Assembly (NCBI GenBank): GCA_963664595.2
Contig: CAXXOK010000009.1
Coordinates: 62,001 to 126,000 of the forward strand
DNA length: 64,000 nt
Direction of reading: 5' to 3'
From: CAXXOK01 sp963664595
GTDB taxonomy: Bacteria; Bacillota; Clostridia; Christensenellales; Aristaeellaceae
Below are positions 1 to 8,608 of this stretch, in pieces (within the stretch, counting starts at the first letter, position 1; each line of letters starts with the position of its first letter). Position numbers and translations under genes: made by a program. A model generated the notes under the pieces. The model had not been told where the DNA came from. It searched no databases and saw only the letters and a list, made by a program, of their open reading frames with translations.

Positions 1-2
1 AA

Positions 3-437
3 TCCATGAAGATGGTGCTGCCGGTACTGGCGGTGATCATCTCGGCGACCGTGTTCTGCTATATCCTGACGTATGAAAAGCTAGACGCCTATGTGCTCTC
101 GGCGCTGCTGTGCGTGTTTGTGTTCCTGATGGGCATGGTTTTCGAAAGCACGGTCACGGTGCTGCTGCTGGTGCCGATCCTCACCACGCTGTGCGCGGAG
201 TTCGGCTTCAGCATGGTGCACCTGGGCGTGGTGATTGTGCTGGGCAACATGATCGGGCTGATCACGCCGCCGATCGGCATGACGCTGTTTGTAATGTCCT
301 CGGCGTTTGATGAGCCGGTGATGAGCATCGCCCGGTATTGCAGAATCTGGTATTTTCCGCTGATTCTTTCCTGGCTGATGATCGCGTTCATCGAGCCGCT
401 GAGCACGCTGGTGCCCCGGCTGATCGGGCTGGGCTGA
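3..437 (+). CDS. TRAP transporter large permease (DctM), C-terminal part
   Basis: The reading frame is open to the left edge, so the gene begins outside the window and only about 145 residues are visible. The protein is strongly hydrophobic with several membrane segments. It carries the GNMIGLITPPIGMTLFV stretch that in DctM proteins lies in the last third of the protein and helps form the transport path. TRAP large permeases move organic acids across the inner membrane with a Na+ gradient and a periplasmic binding protein. The aldolase gene starts 29 bp after the stop, so the pair is probably one operon for uptake and cleavage of a sugar acid. The substrate cannot be read from this fragment. 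Confidence 0.85.
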   Translation, partial: SMKMVLPVLAVIISATVFCYILTYEKLDAYVLSALLCVFVFLMGMVFESTVTVLLLVPILTTLCAEFGFSMVHLGVVIVLGNMIGLITPPIGMTLFVMSSAFDEPVMSIARYCRIWYFPLILSWLMIAFIEPLSTLVPRLIGLG

Positions 438-466
438 CAACATTTGATGAAATTGAGGATACGACT

Positions 467-1243
467 GTGAAAAACGAGACGATTCGGGAAGCCTTGGCGG
501 GTACGCGGCTGGCGTTCGGCACGCACTGCTCCAGCCGGGATATCGGGCTGTACGAAATCTGCGGCCGCTTGGGATACGACTATGTGTGGATTGATAACGA
601 GCATGCGGGGATGACCTTCCCCATGATCTACAACGGCATCGTGGGCAGCGCCGCGGGCGGGGCGGCCTCGCTGGTGCGCGTGGCCGGGCACGCGATGGAG
701 GATATCAAGCCAATTCTGGAGATGGGCCCCGAGGGCATTGTGGTGCCGATGGTCAACACCGCCGCGCAGGCCGAAACGATTGTCAGCTACTGCCAGTATC
801 CGCCCGCGGGCATCCGCGGCTTCGGCCCGCTGCGCGCCATTGATTATTACCAGACCTCCGTGGATGACTACCTGGCCCACGCCAACCGCAACACCGCGTG
901 CCTGCTGCAATGCGAGCACGCGGACGCGGTGAAAAACCTGGATGAAATTTTGGAGGTGCCGGGCGTAGACGCGATCATCTGCGGCCCGGTGGACCTGTCC
1001 GCGTCCGTGGGCAAGCTCGGCAAGCTGGACGACCCCGAGGTGAAGGGGCTGATGGCGCAGATTATCAAAAAATGCAAGGCCGCTCACAAGCCCTTCGGTG
1101 TTTCCATCGGGTATAACCTGCCGCTGGTCGGGTACTGGATTGAAAACGGCGCGACCCTCGTATCCATGGGCACGGCCTATGATTATTTCGCTATGACCTC
1201 GCGGCAGGTGCTGGATAAGGTGCGCGGCGGGGATTTCAGCTAG
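467..1243 (+). CDS. HpcH/HpaI family aldolase (2-keto-3-deoxy sugar acid aldolase type)
   Basis: Predicted 258-aa class II metal-dependent aldolase, the usual length for the family. Visible hallmarks are WIDNEHAGM (Asp-x-Glu-His), QCEHADAVKNLDEI, and CGPVDLSASVG, which supplies the metal-site Asp. The GTG start at 467 is chosen because GAGG lies 8 bases upstream; an ATG further up has no ribosome site and runs inside the preceding gene. Family members cleave 2-keto-3-deoxy acids to pyruvate and an aldehyde, for example 2-keto-3-deoxyrhamnonate or 4-hydroxy-2-oxoheptanedioate. Its position directly after a TRAP permease suggests sugar-acid use. The exact substrate is not determined by the sequence. 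Confidence 0.85.
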   Translation: MKNETIREALAGTRLAFGTHCSSRDIGLYEICGRLGYDYVWIDNEHAGMTFPMIYNGIVGSAAGGAASLVRVAGHAMEDIKPILEMGPEGIVVPMVNTAAQAETIVSYCQYPPAGIRGFGPLRAIDYYQTSVDDYLAHANRNTACLLQCEHADAVKNLDEILEVPGVDAIICGPVDLSASVGKLGKLDDPEVKGLMAQIIKKCKAAHKPFGVSIGYNLPLVGYWIENGATLVSMGTAYDYFAMTSRQVLDKVRGGDFS

Positions 1244-1430
1244 TCAAAAATGATCGGTCCAGGGCCGATGGCCCTGGTCAGGATGCAAGGGCGAAGCCCT
1301 TGCCCAGGGGTTGGGGCGGAGCCCCTCCACAGGACAAGGTTCACAACGTTCAGCCAAAGCGAGCGAACAGCGCCGCAGGCGCTATGAGGTGAGCGGCAAT
1401 AACGACCCGAAGAGGTTCTTTGGCAGGCTG
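1243..1430 (+). repeat. Family 1 hairpin repeat, copy A
   Basis: First of three tandem copies after the aldolase. It contains the stem CCAGGGCCGATGGCCCTGG, then the GGGCGAAGCCC, GGGGCGGAGCCCC and GCGCCGCAGGCGC palindromes, and ends in GGTTCTTTGGCAGGCTG. Its left end GTCAAAAATGATCGG overlaps the TAG stop of the aldolase. No open reading frame of note. Confidence 0.9.
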
Positions 1431-1458
1431 AAGCCCCCTTACTGGAGGGCTTCAGCCT
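1425..1458 (+). terminator. Hairpin between family 1 copies A and B
   Basis: Stem AGGCTGAAGCCC / GGGCTTCAGCCT with a short loop. The same hairpin with altered but still paired bases recurs at 1636-1670 on the other side of copy B. The T-tract is poor, so termination here is uncertain. Confidence 0.55.
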
Positions 1459-1640
1459 GTTAGAAATGATTGGGACCAGGGCTGAAAGTCGTGGTCAGGG
1501 TGCAGGGGTGAAACCCTTGCCGGGGATTGGGGTGGAACCCCAAAGGCTTGCGTAACAACAAAGGGGTAAGCGAGCGAACAGCGCCGTAGGCGCTATGAGG
1601 TGAGCGGCGATAACGACCCAAAGAGGTTCTTTGGCAGGCT
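1457..1640 (+). repeat. Family 1 hairpin repeat, copy B
   Basis: Begins CTGTTAGAAATGATTGGG and ends TTCTTTGGCAGGCTG. Stem 1 is CCAGGGCTGAAAGTCGTGG and stem 3 is GGGGTGGAACCCC, so paired bases have changed together relative to copy A. Confidence 0.9.
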
Positions 1641-1670
1641 GAAGCCCCCCTTACTGGGGGGCTTCAGCTT
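1636..1670 (+). terminator. Hairpin between family 1 copies B and C
   Basis: Stem GGCTGAAGCCCCCC / GGGGGGCTTCAGCTT followed by GTTT. Near-duplicate of the 1425-1458 hairpin. Confidence 0.55.
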
Positions 1671-1850
1671 GTTTAAATGATTGGGACCAGGGCTGAAAGT
1701 CCTGGTCAGGGTGCAGGGGCGAAGCCCTTGCCGGGGTATGGTGCAGAGCGCCAAAGCCTTGTAACAGGCTAAATTGCTAAAACGAGCGAACAGCGCCGCA
1801 GGGGCTATGAGGCGAGCGGCGGCAACGACCGTAACTGGTTTTTGACAGCT
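1668..1850 (+). repeat. Family 1 hairpin repeat, copy C
   Basis: Third tandem copy, more worn. The GGGGCGGAGCCCC stem is broken, while the GCGAGCGAACAGCGCCGCAG core and the TTTTTGACAGCTT end are kept. Confidence 0.85.
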
Positions 1851-1853
1851 TGC

Positions 1854-1872
1854 CCCCCGCGGGGGTTTTTTT
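1854..1872 (+). terminator. Rho-independent terminator after the aldolase repeat block
   Basis: CCCCCGCGGGGG stem followed directly by a seven-T run. It lies just ahead of the 3' end of the convergent YfhO-like gene. Confidence 0.8.
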
Positions 1873-1932
1873 ATTATGCGCTCCTGTCCGTTTCACTGAC
1901 AGGAGATTCCCCTGCTCTCTCCAGTCCTGCCA

Positions 1933-4365
1933 TTATCCTTTTCTTCGCTTCCAAACCATCATCCACGCAATCAGCAGGATCAGGCTGATTGCACTCACCG
2001 CCGCGCCCGCCCGCAGGCCGCTCGGCACAAAGCGCAGCTCCACCGTGTGCGTGCCCTCGGTAAGGTCAACCGCCAGCAGCGCACCGTAGCGGCTGGTGGT
2101 TTCGGCCTTTTCGCCGTCCACCCATGCCTGCCAGCCCTTGTCGTAGGGCAGGGTGATCAAAAGCTGGGAAAAATCATCGGTCACGTCGGCGGTGATCACA
2201 AGGTGGGAATCGGTATCGCTCTCAGCCTGCGCGGCATGGGCCGCGAGGATGGCCTGCGCGCGCTGAAACGCCTCCAGATCGAAGTATGCCAGATGGATGC
2301 CCAGCGGATCGGTCATGCATAGGGTATAGGTGGTGTCTTCAACGGCCTCCGGCAGCAGGATGGTGCCGTTCATGCGGCTGTCGGTTTCCTCGGTTCCGTT
2401 TAACAGGTACTCGGTGCCGAAGGAGTATAGGTACAGCTGCCGGTTGGCCTCCACGGGGAAGGTATAGGTTTCCCATGTGCCATCGAAGGCGCGGGCGATA
2501 TCGTACACGGGGGCGAACACGGAAACCGTTTCGCCCGTCAGATCGCTCAGCAGGGTATTCTGGTTTACAAATCGATTGTCGTCCGTAAGCGAAAGCGTCT
2601 GCTTCGGGACCAGGTAGGCAAATGGCAGGGCGTAGGTGTTTTCGTAGGCGGTCACGTCGCCGTCCGTCCACAGCGGCTCATAGCCGCCGGGGAGGGGCGC
2701 AAAGGCCACACCTTGCTTGCGCAGAAGATATTTCACGCCGAACAGGCTGTCCAGCACCGGTGTGGTGCCGCTGCGGTAGGCCAGGTGATAGTTGCCCTGA
2801 TGCAATCCAACGGCTTTGCAGAAATCCATAAACGTCTGATCCAGATCCGAGCTCATATGGCTGACGCCGCGGTAGCCGTACAACAGGGGATCGTTGTCAT
2901 TGCGGCGGAAATCCTTCTCCATGCGGAAGAGGCTGTTGTCGGCTTCCTGTATGCGGCTGACCATCGCCTGTGTGGTTTCAACTTCCTCGGTGTAGGTGCT
3001 TGCTGTGGCGGTGTACACGGCGCTCAGGCGGCGGTAGGCGTAGTAGCTGTTTATAAACAGACCCGAGAACTGCATCAGCAGGATCAGCCATAGCACTGTT
3101 TTCGGGTATCGTTGCAACGCCAGCAGGAGCAAGCAGGTTAGGGCGCAAACCGCCATGTCGAAGAGCAGCGTTTTACTCGCCAGATATTCCACCGCAAGGG
3201 GAAAGAACTGCCATATCGTGATTCCGGCAAAAGCAACCGGGAGAAGGGCAAGCAGCCATTTATTTGGCCGCTGCATCGCCTGCAGGCTTTCTGCGCCCAG
3301 CTCGGCCAGCACAAAGGAGAAAAGGAAGGAAAACCGCGCCGGGTAAAAATTTGGCGCGTCGAATGCCTGCCATATGTAATATGGCGCCGCGATCCAGAAG
3401 CTTACCGCAAACAGCGCGATAAACAACAGCGAACGCAATCGCCGGGACAGGCTGATTTTGCTGTTGCCAAAATACAGGGCCACGAACGCGAGTACCGGGA
3501 TGCCCACATAGTAATTCGGCGCATTTCCGCGCAGCTGCACAGTGCTGATGGAGGCTGTGTACACCTTGGACCATAGCGTTTGCAGCGTATTGACCGGGTC
3601 GAGTGATAAAAGCCTGTTTCCGAACAGAGGGTAGCCGTTCTCCAGTGTGAGGTATACGGGAACAAGCATCACGGCGGCCAGCCCCCCAGCCAGCAGGGAA
3701 GCCAGCGCGAAGCGGCAGATGGTTTTCCATTGCCATTGGTGCAGGTGGTACAGGAAATACAGCAAGGCAAACAAGCAGAGCATGTACCCGAAATAGTATT
3801 GTGACGAAAGTGACAAGCCCAGCGCCAGGATATACAGAAACGGTTTTTTTCCCTCGTGAATGTGGCGGATACCCAGCGCTACCAGCGGCAGCAAAACCAT
3901 GGCATCCACCCACGCCAACCGGAAACAGTAGGCCGCCATAAAGCCGGACAGGGCATAGGCGGTGGAAAAAAGCAGACTGCTCCACGCGCGCCTGCGCAGA
4001 AACACCATAAAAGTAAGGCCGCACAGGCCAATTTTCAGTAACGCCAGCAGGCTGTACAGCAGCGGGAACGAAAGCGGAAGTAAAAGCAGCAGATTGAGCG
4101 GGCTGGCCAGATAAAACGCGATCATGCCGATCATACTGCCGCCGAGTGTACGGCCAAAGGAATAGAGCCCGTCGGCCTGTCCGGCGAGCACGCGTTTCCA
4201 AAACGCCATAAAGGCGGTGTTTTGATAGTTGGCGTCCCACAGCAGCAGGGTATTATCACCAAAGGGGATCACCTGCGCGGCGAGCATCACCCCCAGGTAG
4301 AGCATAACAGGGGCTAGAAACGCCATAACCGGTAACCCGAACCGACGAAATTTTAAGTCTGCCAT
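1933..4365 (-). CDS. YfhO-type large membrane protein
   Basis: Predicted 810-aa protein with about a dozen hydrophobic segments in the first two thirds, then a large extracytoplasmic domain and one last membrane segment followed by a basic tail. The layout (aromatic-rich helices with a FGRTLGGSMIGMIAFYLASP region, then a beta-rich domain ending in a TLPYDKGWQAWVDG stretch) matches the YfhO/GT-C-like family linked to glycosylation of lipoteichoic acid or other surface polymers in Bacillota. The start is the ATG at 4365, 8 bases after GGGAG; the ATG two codons earlier is too close to that site. It is transcribed divergently from the 4483 gene. Family assignment is firm, substrate unknown. Confidence 0.8.
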   Translation of the reverse strand: MADLKFRRFGLPVMAFLAPVMLYLGVMLAAQVIPFGDNTLLLWDANYQNTAFMAFWKRVLAGQADGLYSFGRTLGGSMIGMIAFYLASPLNLLLLLPLSFPLLYSLLALLKIGLCGLTFMVFLRRRAWSSLLFSTAYALSGFMAAYCFRLAWVDAMVLLPLVALGIRHIHEGKKPFLYILALGLSLSSQYYFGYMLCLFALLYFLYHLHQWQWKTICRFALASLLAGGLAAVMLVPVYLTLENGYPLFGNRLLSLDPVNTLQTLWSKVYTASISTVQLRGNAPNYYVGIPVLAFVALYFGNSKISLSRRLRSLLFIALFAVSFWIAAPYYIWQAFDAPNFYPARFSFLFSFVLAELGAESLQAMQRPNKWLLALLPVAFAGITIWQFFPLAVEYLASKTLLFDMAVCALTCLLLLALQRYPKTVLWLILLMQFSGLFINSYYAYRRLSAVYTATASTYTEEVETTQAMVSRIQEADNSLFRMEKDFRRNDNDPLLYGYRGVSHMSSDLDQTFMDFCKAVGLHQGNYHLAYRSGTTPVLDSLFGVKYLLRKQGVAFAPLPGGYEPLWTDGDVTAYENTYALPFAYLVPKQTLSLTDDNRFVNQNTLLSDLTGETVSVFAPVYDIARAFDGTWETYTFPVEANRQLYLYSFGTEYLLNGTEETDSRMNGTILLPEAVEDTTYTLCMTDPLGIHLAYFDLEAFQRAQAILAAHAAQAESDTDSHLVITADVTDDFSQLLITLPYDKGWQAWVDGEKAETTSRYGALLAVDLTEGTHTVELRFVPSGLRAGAAVSAISLILLIAWMMVWKRRKG

Positions 4366-4393
4366 TTCCATCGCTCCCTGTCTGATTGCTTGT

Positions 4394-4422
4394 AGTATAT
4401 CAGCGTTCAGGATGGCGGTCAA
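4394..4422 (-). promoter_or_regulatory. Sigma-A promoter for the YfhO-like gene
   Basis: On the minus strand TTGACC (4417-4422), a 17-base spacer and TATACT (4394-4399). Its -35 box is two bases from the -35 box of the divergent promoter. Confidence 0.8.
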
Positions 4423-4424
4423 GG

Positions 4425-4453
4425 TTGACTTGGCCCCCAGATCACACTATAAT
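4425..4453 (+). promoter_or_regulatory. Sigma-A promoter for the PTPS-related membrane protein gene
   Basis: TTGACT (4425-4430), 17-base spacer, perfect TATAAT (4448-4453), 29 bases before the start codon. Confidence 0.85.
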
Positions 4454-4482
4454 GAGGCTACCAATTGGCGAGGAGAAAAACG

Positions 4483-6678
4483 ATGCTGAAACGCGGTCAA
4501 ACCTCCGTCTGTATCGGCCTGATCCTGCTTGCGCTGCTGGGCACGATTTATTTAAGCCAAAATCAAAAGGATTATGATAAACGCACGCTGCAGCCCTATG
4601 AATATCAGGACATGGCCGCCGGGCCGATGTTTTTTGAAAAGGGCACGTATACCTTCGTGTTCCACTATACGTATGCACCGGATGTCCGTGTTGAGATTCT
4701 GCGCAGCCTGACCGCCGACGCGGACAACCGCCGTCCGGCCGTCCTGGCCTCGCAGCCGCTGTCCCAAAGCGGGGAAACAGCGCTCACCGTTACGTTTGAA
4801 GAAACCGTATACGATATCCAGCTGCGCTATACAGGCGAAACGGAGCTTGGCTTTACCACAATGGAAAGCACGGCCCCCGTCTGGCGCGATACCCGGCTGC
4901 TGGAGCTGCTGGTGCTGCTGAGCGCCGCGGGGCTCGGCCTTGTGTACCTTCGGGAGAAGCGGCGGCCCGCGACCCTGCCCAATGATACCGGGTTTTCCGA
5001 TACCGCGGTGCATGCGCTGCTGCTCGCCTGCGCCGTGTATGCCACGCTGCCGGCCGCGCGCGATTACCTGATCAACGGGCACGATCTGGCCTTCCACCTG
5101 ATACGCATCGAGGCCGTTAAAGACGGGCTGCTGGATGGGCAATTCCCCGTGCGGATCGGGCCCACATTTCAGGGCGGGATGGGGTACGCGTCCTCGGTGA
5201 TGTATCCCGAGCTGTTTTTGTACCTCCCGGCGCTGCTGCGGCTGTGCGGCGGGTCGATATTGGTAACCTATCAGATTTTCGTGTTTCTGATCAACCTTGC
5301 CACGCTGCTGACCGCTTATCACGCCGTGAAAAAGCTGACGGGGCAAAAAACCATCGGGCTGATCGTAAGCGTGGTATATACGCTGGGCGTCAACCGGATG
5401 ATCACGCTGTACACGCGCGCGGCCATCGGCGAGGTGCTCGCGCTGATCTTCTTCCCCTGCGTGATGCTGGGCATGGCCGAGGTGCTGCACAAGGGAAAAC
5501 TTTCCAAGTGGCTGATCGCGGGGATGACGGGGCTGATCCAGACGCACGTCGTGAGTGTGGAGATCGCAGCAATCGCCTGCGCCGCCTATACGGCGGTAGT
5601 GGTGGTTTTGCGCAGAACCACCCTGAAAAACCTGCTGCGCCTTGCGGCGGCCGCGGGGATCACCGTTTTGCTCAACCTGTGGTTTCTGGCGCCGTTCCTG
5701 CGCTTTACAGGGGAGGCGCTGCGGATGTTTGACTACACCACCCGCACGCTGCTCCACGCGGTGTATCCCGTGCAGTGGTTTGCTTCGTTTGTCAGCCCCT
5801 TTGGCAATGCGGAATACCTGGGCACCACGGTGGAGATGCCGCTTTCGGTGGGTGTGCTTCCCTTCCTCGGCCTGCTCTTCTATCTGCTGGCATGGCCCAG
5901 GGACGACCGCGCCCTGCGCGCGGTGGGGCATGCCTCGGCGGGGATCGGGCTTTTCGCGCTGCTGGTATCGTCCACGCTCTTTCCCTGGTCGTATGTGGCC
6001 AAGGTGCCTGTGCTGGGCGAGCTTCTGTACGCGGTGCAGTTTCCGTGGCGCTATCTGGGGCTGGCGGGCTTTTGCCTGGCGATGGTGTTCGGCCTGGGCG
6101 CGTACGGGCTGGGCCGGGAGCACCGCAGGGTGCTGATTGCGGCTTGCGTGGCGCTGGCGGTGTTCAACATCGCGCCGTTTCTGGACCGGTTTGTGCAGGC
6201 CGACGGACAGGGGTACGTGATGCGCAGCAAAACCGATATGGCGGAGATAACCGCGTACACCACCTGGGATTATGATTACGCCGATACGGATTTCGACGCC
6301 CTTAAAAGCCCGCCGATGGCCGTTGCCGCGCCCGGCGGGGTTACCATTTCCGATTTTGAAAAACACGGCACGCACATCACCTTTGCCTATGCCGCCGATA
6401 CGGAGCAGACCGTAACCCTGCCGCTGTACCTGTACCCCGGCTACCGCGCGGTGCTGAACGGCGCGCAGGCGCTGGAGCCCGCCGACAGCGGCAACCACCT
6501 GCTGGCGCTCACCCTGCCTGCGGGCGAGGGAACCGTATCGGTGTGGTACGCGGGGTTCTGGTATTTTGATGTGGCGAATTTTGTGTCGCTGGGAACGCTG
6601 GTGGCGATGATTGGGTGGGGAATTTTAATGCACGGGAAAAAGAAAAACGTCGTGCCTACGCCGTCCGAAGAATTATAA
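4483..6678 (+). CDS. Polytopic membrane protein with 6-pyruvoyl-tetrahydropterin synthase-related domain
   Basis: Predicted 731 aa. It has an N-terminal membrane segment, a roughly 100-aa extracytoplasmic part, a second segment near residue 145, then about ten membrane helices and a C-terminal beta-rich domain closed by a last helix and a basic tail. The stretch around LINGHDLAFHLIRIEAVKDG followed by QFPVRIGPTFQGGMGY is characteristic of the PTPS-related membrane family, which resembles GT-C glycosyltransferases and YfhO. Despite the domain name there is no sign of pterin chemistry. The ATG at 4483 follows GAGGAG by 7 bases. It shares a divergent promoter region with the YfhO-like gene, so the two likely act in the same surface-glycan process. 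Confidence 0.75.
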   Translation: MLKRGQTSVCIGLILLALLGTIYLSQNQKDYDKRTLQPYEYQDMAAGPMFFEKGTYTFVFHYTYAPDVRVEILRSLTADADNRRPAVLASQPLSQSGETALTVTFEETVYDIQLRYTGETELGFTTMESTAPVWRDTRLLELLVLLSAAGLGLVYLREKRRPATLPNDTGFSDTAVHALLLACAVYATLPAARDYLINGHDLAFHLIRIEAVKDGLLDGQFPVRIGPTFQGGMGYASSVMYPELFLYLPALLRLCGGSILVTYQIFVFLINLATLLTAYHAVKKLTGQKTIGLIVSVVYTLGVNRMITLYTRAAIGEVLALIFFPCVMLGMAEVLHKGKLSKWLIAGMTGLIQTHVVSVEIAAIACAAYTAVVVVLRRTTLKNLLRLAAAAGITVLLNLWFLAPFLRFTGEALRMFDYTTRTLLHAVYPVQWFASFVSPFGNAEYLGTTVEMPLSVGVLPFLGLLFYLLAWPRDDRALRAVGHASAGIGLFALLVSSTLFPWSYVAKVPVLGELLYAVQFPWRYLGLAGFCLAMVFGLGAYGLGREHRRVLIAACVALAVFNIAPFLDRFVQADGQGYVMRSKTDMAEITAYTTWDYDYADTDFDALKSPPMAVAAPGGVTISDFEKHGTHITFAYAADTEQTVTLPLYLYPGYRAVLNGAQALEPADSGNHLLALTLPAGEGTVSVWYAGFWYFDVANFVSLGTLVAMIGWGILMHGKKKNVVPTPSEEL

Positions 6679-6682
6679 TTTC

Positions 6683-6708
6683 GATTCGCAAAGTAACCTA
6701 GACAACAT
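6683..6708 (+). repeat. Left terminal inverted repeat of the cassette
   Basis: 26 bp with the core GCAAAGTAACCTAGACA. Pairs with 8856-8881 with two mismatches. Confidence 0.85.
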
Positions 6709-6780
6709 TATTTCAACAAAGGCCGAGCATAGCATCAGTTTGATATTCTAATAATACCAGTATTCGACAGTGTATCAGAT

Positions 6781-6808
6781 TTGATAAAATTGACTTGTGG
6801 TATATAAT
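6781..6808 (+). promoter_or_regulatory. Promoter candidate for the sce7726-like gene
   Basis: TTGATA, 16-base spacer, TATAAT. It lies about 210 bp before the start codon, which leaves a long AU-rich leader containing only an 18-codon open frame from 6813. Confidence 0.6.
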
Positions 6809-7017
6809 CAATATGAAAAGTTTGTTTAACGTTATCAAATACAAGAAACAGACCAACAACGTAATATGAAAATGTAAGGACGGAACGTTGTGGCTTGTAT
6901 CTGCTACAACTCTAACATTTATCGTGGAGTACTTTGCGGGGATATTGCATATTTTTATCTTTTTCCTTTTAATTTATATGTCAATTTGATATTATACTCT
7001 TACAGGAGGCGATTGTA

Positions 7018-7623
7018 ATGCGTCTAAAAGATAGGGATGTACGCACATGCCTTCATCAAGAAATTAAAAGCCATTTTTCCTATGATAATAAAACATATGT
7101 AGTAGATGAATTGCAAATTTGCAACGGTGCCGCACGAATTGATATTGCTGCGATTAATGGAGCACTTCATGGATATGAGATTAAAAGCGAAAGCGATACA
7201 TTAATTCGTTTGCCAAATCAATTGGAACAATACAACAAGGTGTTTGATTATATATACTTTGTTTGTGCAAAAAATCAAATAGAAAAGGCCAATAAAATCA
7301 TTCCTCAATGGTGGGGTATATATTTGGCCATTAATGTTGATGGACTTGCACAATTAAGCCTGATCAGAAAACCGAGGAAGAATGATAGATTGGATTCTTT
7401 TGCTTTGCTTCAGTTCCTAAATAAAGATGAATTGGTTATCTTTGGTTTAAAATATGATTTGGGGTCAGCTTCATCGCTAAAGCGGATGCAAAAATATCGA
7501 CTTTGGCAGATTATTGCAGCCAAAGTTGATAAGGACGAAATACCATTAGATGAATTATCGAAGTATTTACGCACATCTCTTAAGACGAGAGAAGGCGGGC
7601 GTGCTCATTTACTACAAATGTAA
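7018..7623 (+). CDS. sce7726 family protein, putative PD-(D/E)XK nuclease
   Basis: Predicted 201 aa. Residues 31-72 read like a PD-(D/E)XK nuclease core: Glu31, Asp42 in RIDIAAING, then Glu54-Ile-Lys56 in GYEIKSESD, followed by RLPNQLEQY, where Gln68 and Tyr72 resemble the QxxxY motif of RecB-type nucleases. The arrangement and the neighbouring gene match the sce7726/sce7725 pair, named after Sorangium loci and without known function. The start has AGGAGGCG 5-7 bases upstream. The 3' end overlaps the convergent gene by 44 bp. Codon and base use are AT-rich, unlike the surrounding genes. The nuclease role is inferred from motifs only. Confidence 0.7.
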   Translation: MRLKDRDVRTCLHQEIKSHFSYDNKTYVVDELQICNGAARIDIAAINGALHGYEIKSESDTLIRLPNQLEQYNKVFDYIYFVCAKNQIEKANKIIPQWWGIYLAINVDGLAQLSLIRKPRKNDRLDSFALLQFLNKDELVIFGLKYDLGSASSLKRMQKYRLWQIIAAKVDKDEIPLDELSKYLRTSLKTREGGRAHLLQM

Positions 7624-8575
7624 TATGATGATTCATTGCAACCCTAACCCAAGTTTCGAGATTTCCATTGGTGCACGCTGCATTGGCGCATTTAAATATT
7701 ACATCATCGCCCCAAGAGTAACTCCTGCCTTTATAGAAATTACTACCCGAGAGTCTTTTTGAAAGATCGTAGAATTGAGAAAAATCATAAGGCATTGCTG
7801 AATCATAATGGCCACGTACTATTTTCCAACAATCATCATATGTGTAACGAATTGTCGGTACGATATTCATTCCATTCTCAATTTTAGGGTCCAAAGGATC
7901 GTCTGAGCCATAGTCGCCGAAAATAACTTGCGGTATGGATTTACGCAAGGCGGTAAATAACAGGAAGTCATATCGACGCAACTCACTGATTGCATCACTC
8001 GGAACATTAAGACTAACCGGGAATGCGCTTGCCAATATAATTACTTTGCTGATGTTCATCTTTGAGAGAGCATTCTTAATATTACTGGAAAATTCCTGTG
8101 CTAAACTTAATGCCATATCATTAATGCCTTCGAAATCAATAATAACATCGATCAGTTTAGAATCTATGCCAAAAACGTTAGTTACGGAATCTATATATGT
8201 CTGTAGGTTCGAAAGAGACGAGCGAGGTATTCTTATGGCAACGCCTTTTTCAAGATTAAAAATATACGGCTTTATGCGAGATAATAAGTTATCAGAATAC
8301 CCATATTTAAGAACAGATGTGAACCTTGACTTTATGCTTGTTTGACCATAGATATTGCTAAAGATCGATTCTAATTCATTATCGTTTTTGTTTTTATGTA
8401 AATTCTTATGAAGATCAACAAATGCATTCCCATTATAGAATTTCGAAGTATCGTCAACATTTATAACATTAATGATTGGTTTAATGTTATTCTTTACTGG
8501 ATCAGCTAGTTCTTTAAGTGCCAGACGTTCTCCTCGTTTTCCTTTCAAGGATGGAACATATAAATACTCGTCCAC
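7580..8575 (-). CDS. sce7725 family protein (phage beta-protein-like)
   Basis: Predicted 331 aa, soluble, AT-rich coding. The start YLYVPSLKGKRGERLALKEL, followed by a segment around KPIINVINV and later DVIIDFEGIN, matches the sce7725/beta-protein family, whose first lines typically read 'YxPxLKGRxxExxAL' and 'PIIEP'. The GTG at 8575 is chosen because AGAGGAG lies 8 bases upstream; two upstream ATGs lack a ribosome site. It converges on, and overlaps by 44 bp, the sce7726-like nuclease gene, an unusual orientation for a pair that is more often co-directional. Function unknown; occurrence in a compact AT-rich cassette fits a defence or mobile-element role, which is inference. Confidence 0.7.
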   Translation of the reverse strand: MDEYLYVPSLKGKRGERLALKELADPVKNNIKPIINVINVDDTSKFYNGNAFVDLHKNLHKNKNDNELESIFSNIYGQTSIKSRFTSVLKYGYSDNLLSRIKPYIFNLEKGVAIRIPRSSLSNLQTYIDSVTNVFGIDSKLIDVIIDFEGINDMALSLAQEFSSNIKNALSKMNISKVIILASAFPVSLNVPSDAISELRRYDFLLFTALRKSIPQVIFGDYGSDDPLDPKIENGMNIVPTIRYTYDDCWKIVRGHYDSAMPYDFSQFYDLSKRLSGSNFYKGRSYSWGDDVIFKCANAACTNGNLETWVRVAMNHHITFVVNEHARLLSS

Positions 8576-8608
8576 AAATATAGCTCCTCTCATAATTGAT
8601 TTAATTAG

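Noticed and set aside
338..466. Longer N-terminus for the HpcH-type aldolase
   Set aside because: The extension lies inside the DctM coding region and lacks a ribosome site; the family starts at the GTG at 467.
1243..1872. Possible CRISPR or tRNA cluster in the repeat block
   Set aside because: Repeats are about 185 bp, too long and without unique spacers, and no cloverleaf could be drawn. They belong to the dispersed hairpin family.
4552..6498. 648-codon open frame on the minus strand
   Set aside because: It is antisense to the PTPS-related membrane protein gene, has a composition typical of a GC-rich shadow frame, and has no recognisable domain or ribosome site.
6813..6869. 18-codon open frame upstream of the sce7726-like gene
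   Set aside because: No ribosome binding site and no codon pattern suggesting a leader peptide; kept only as a remark.
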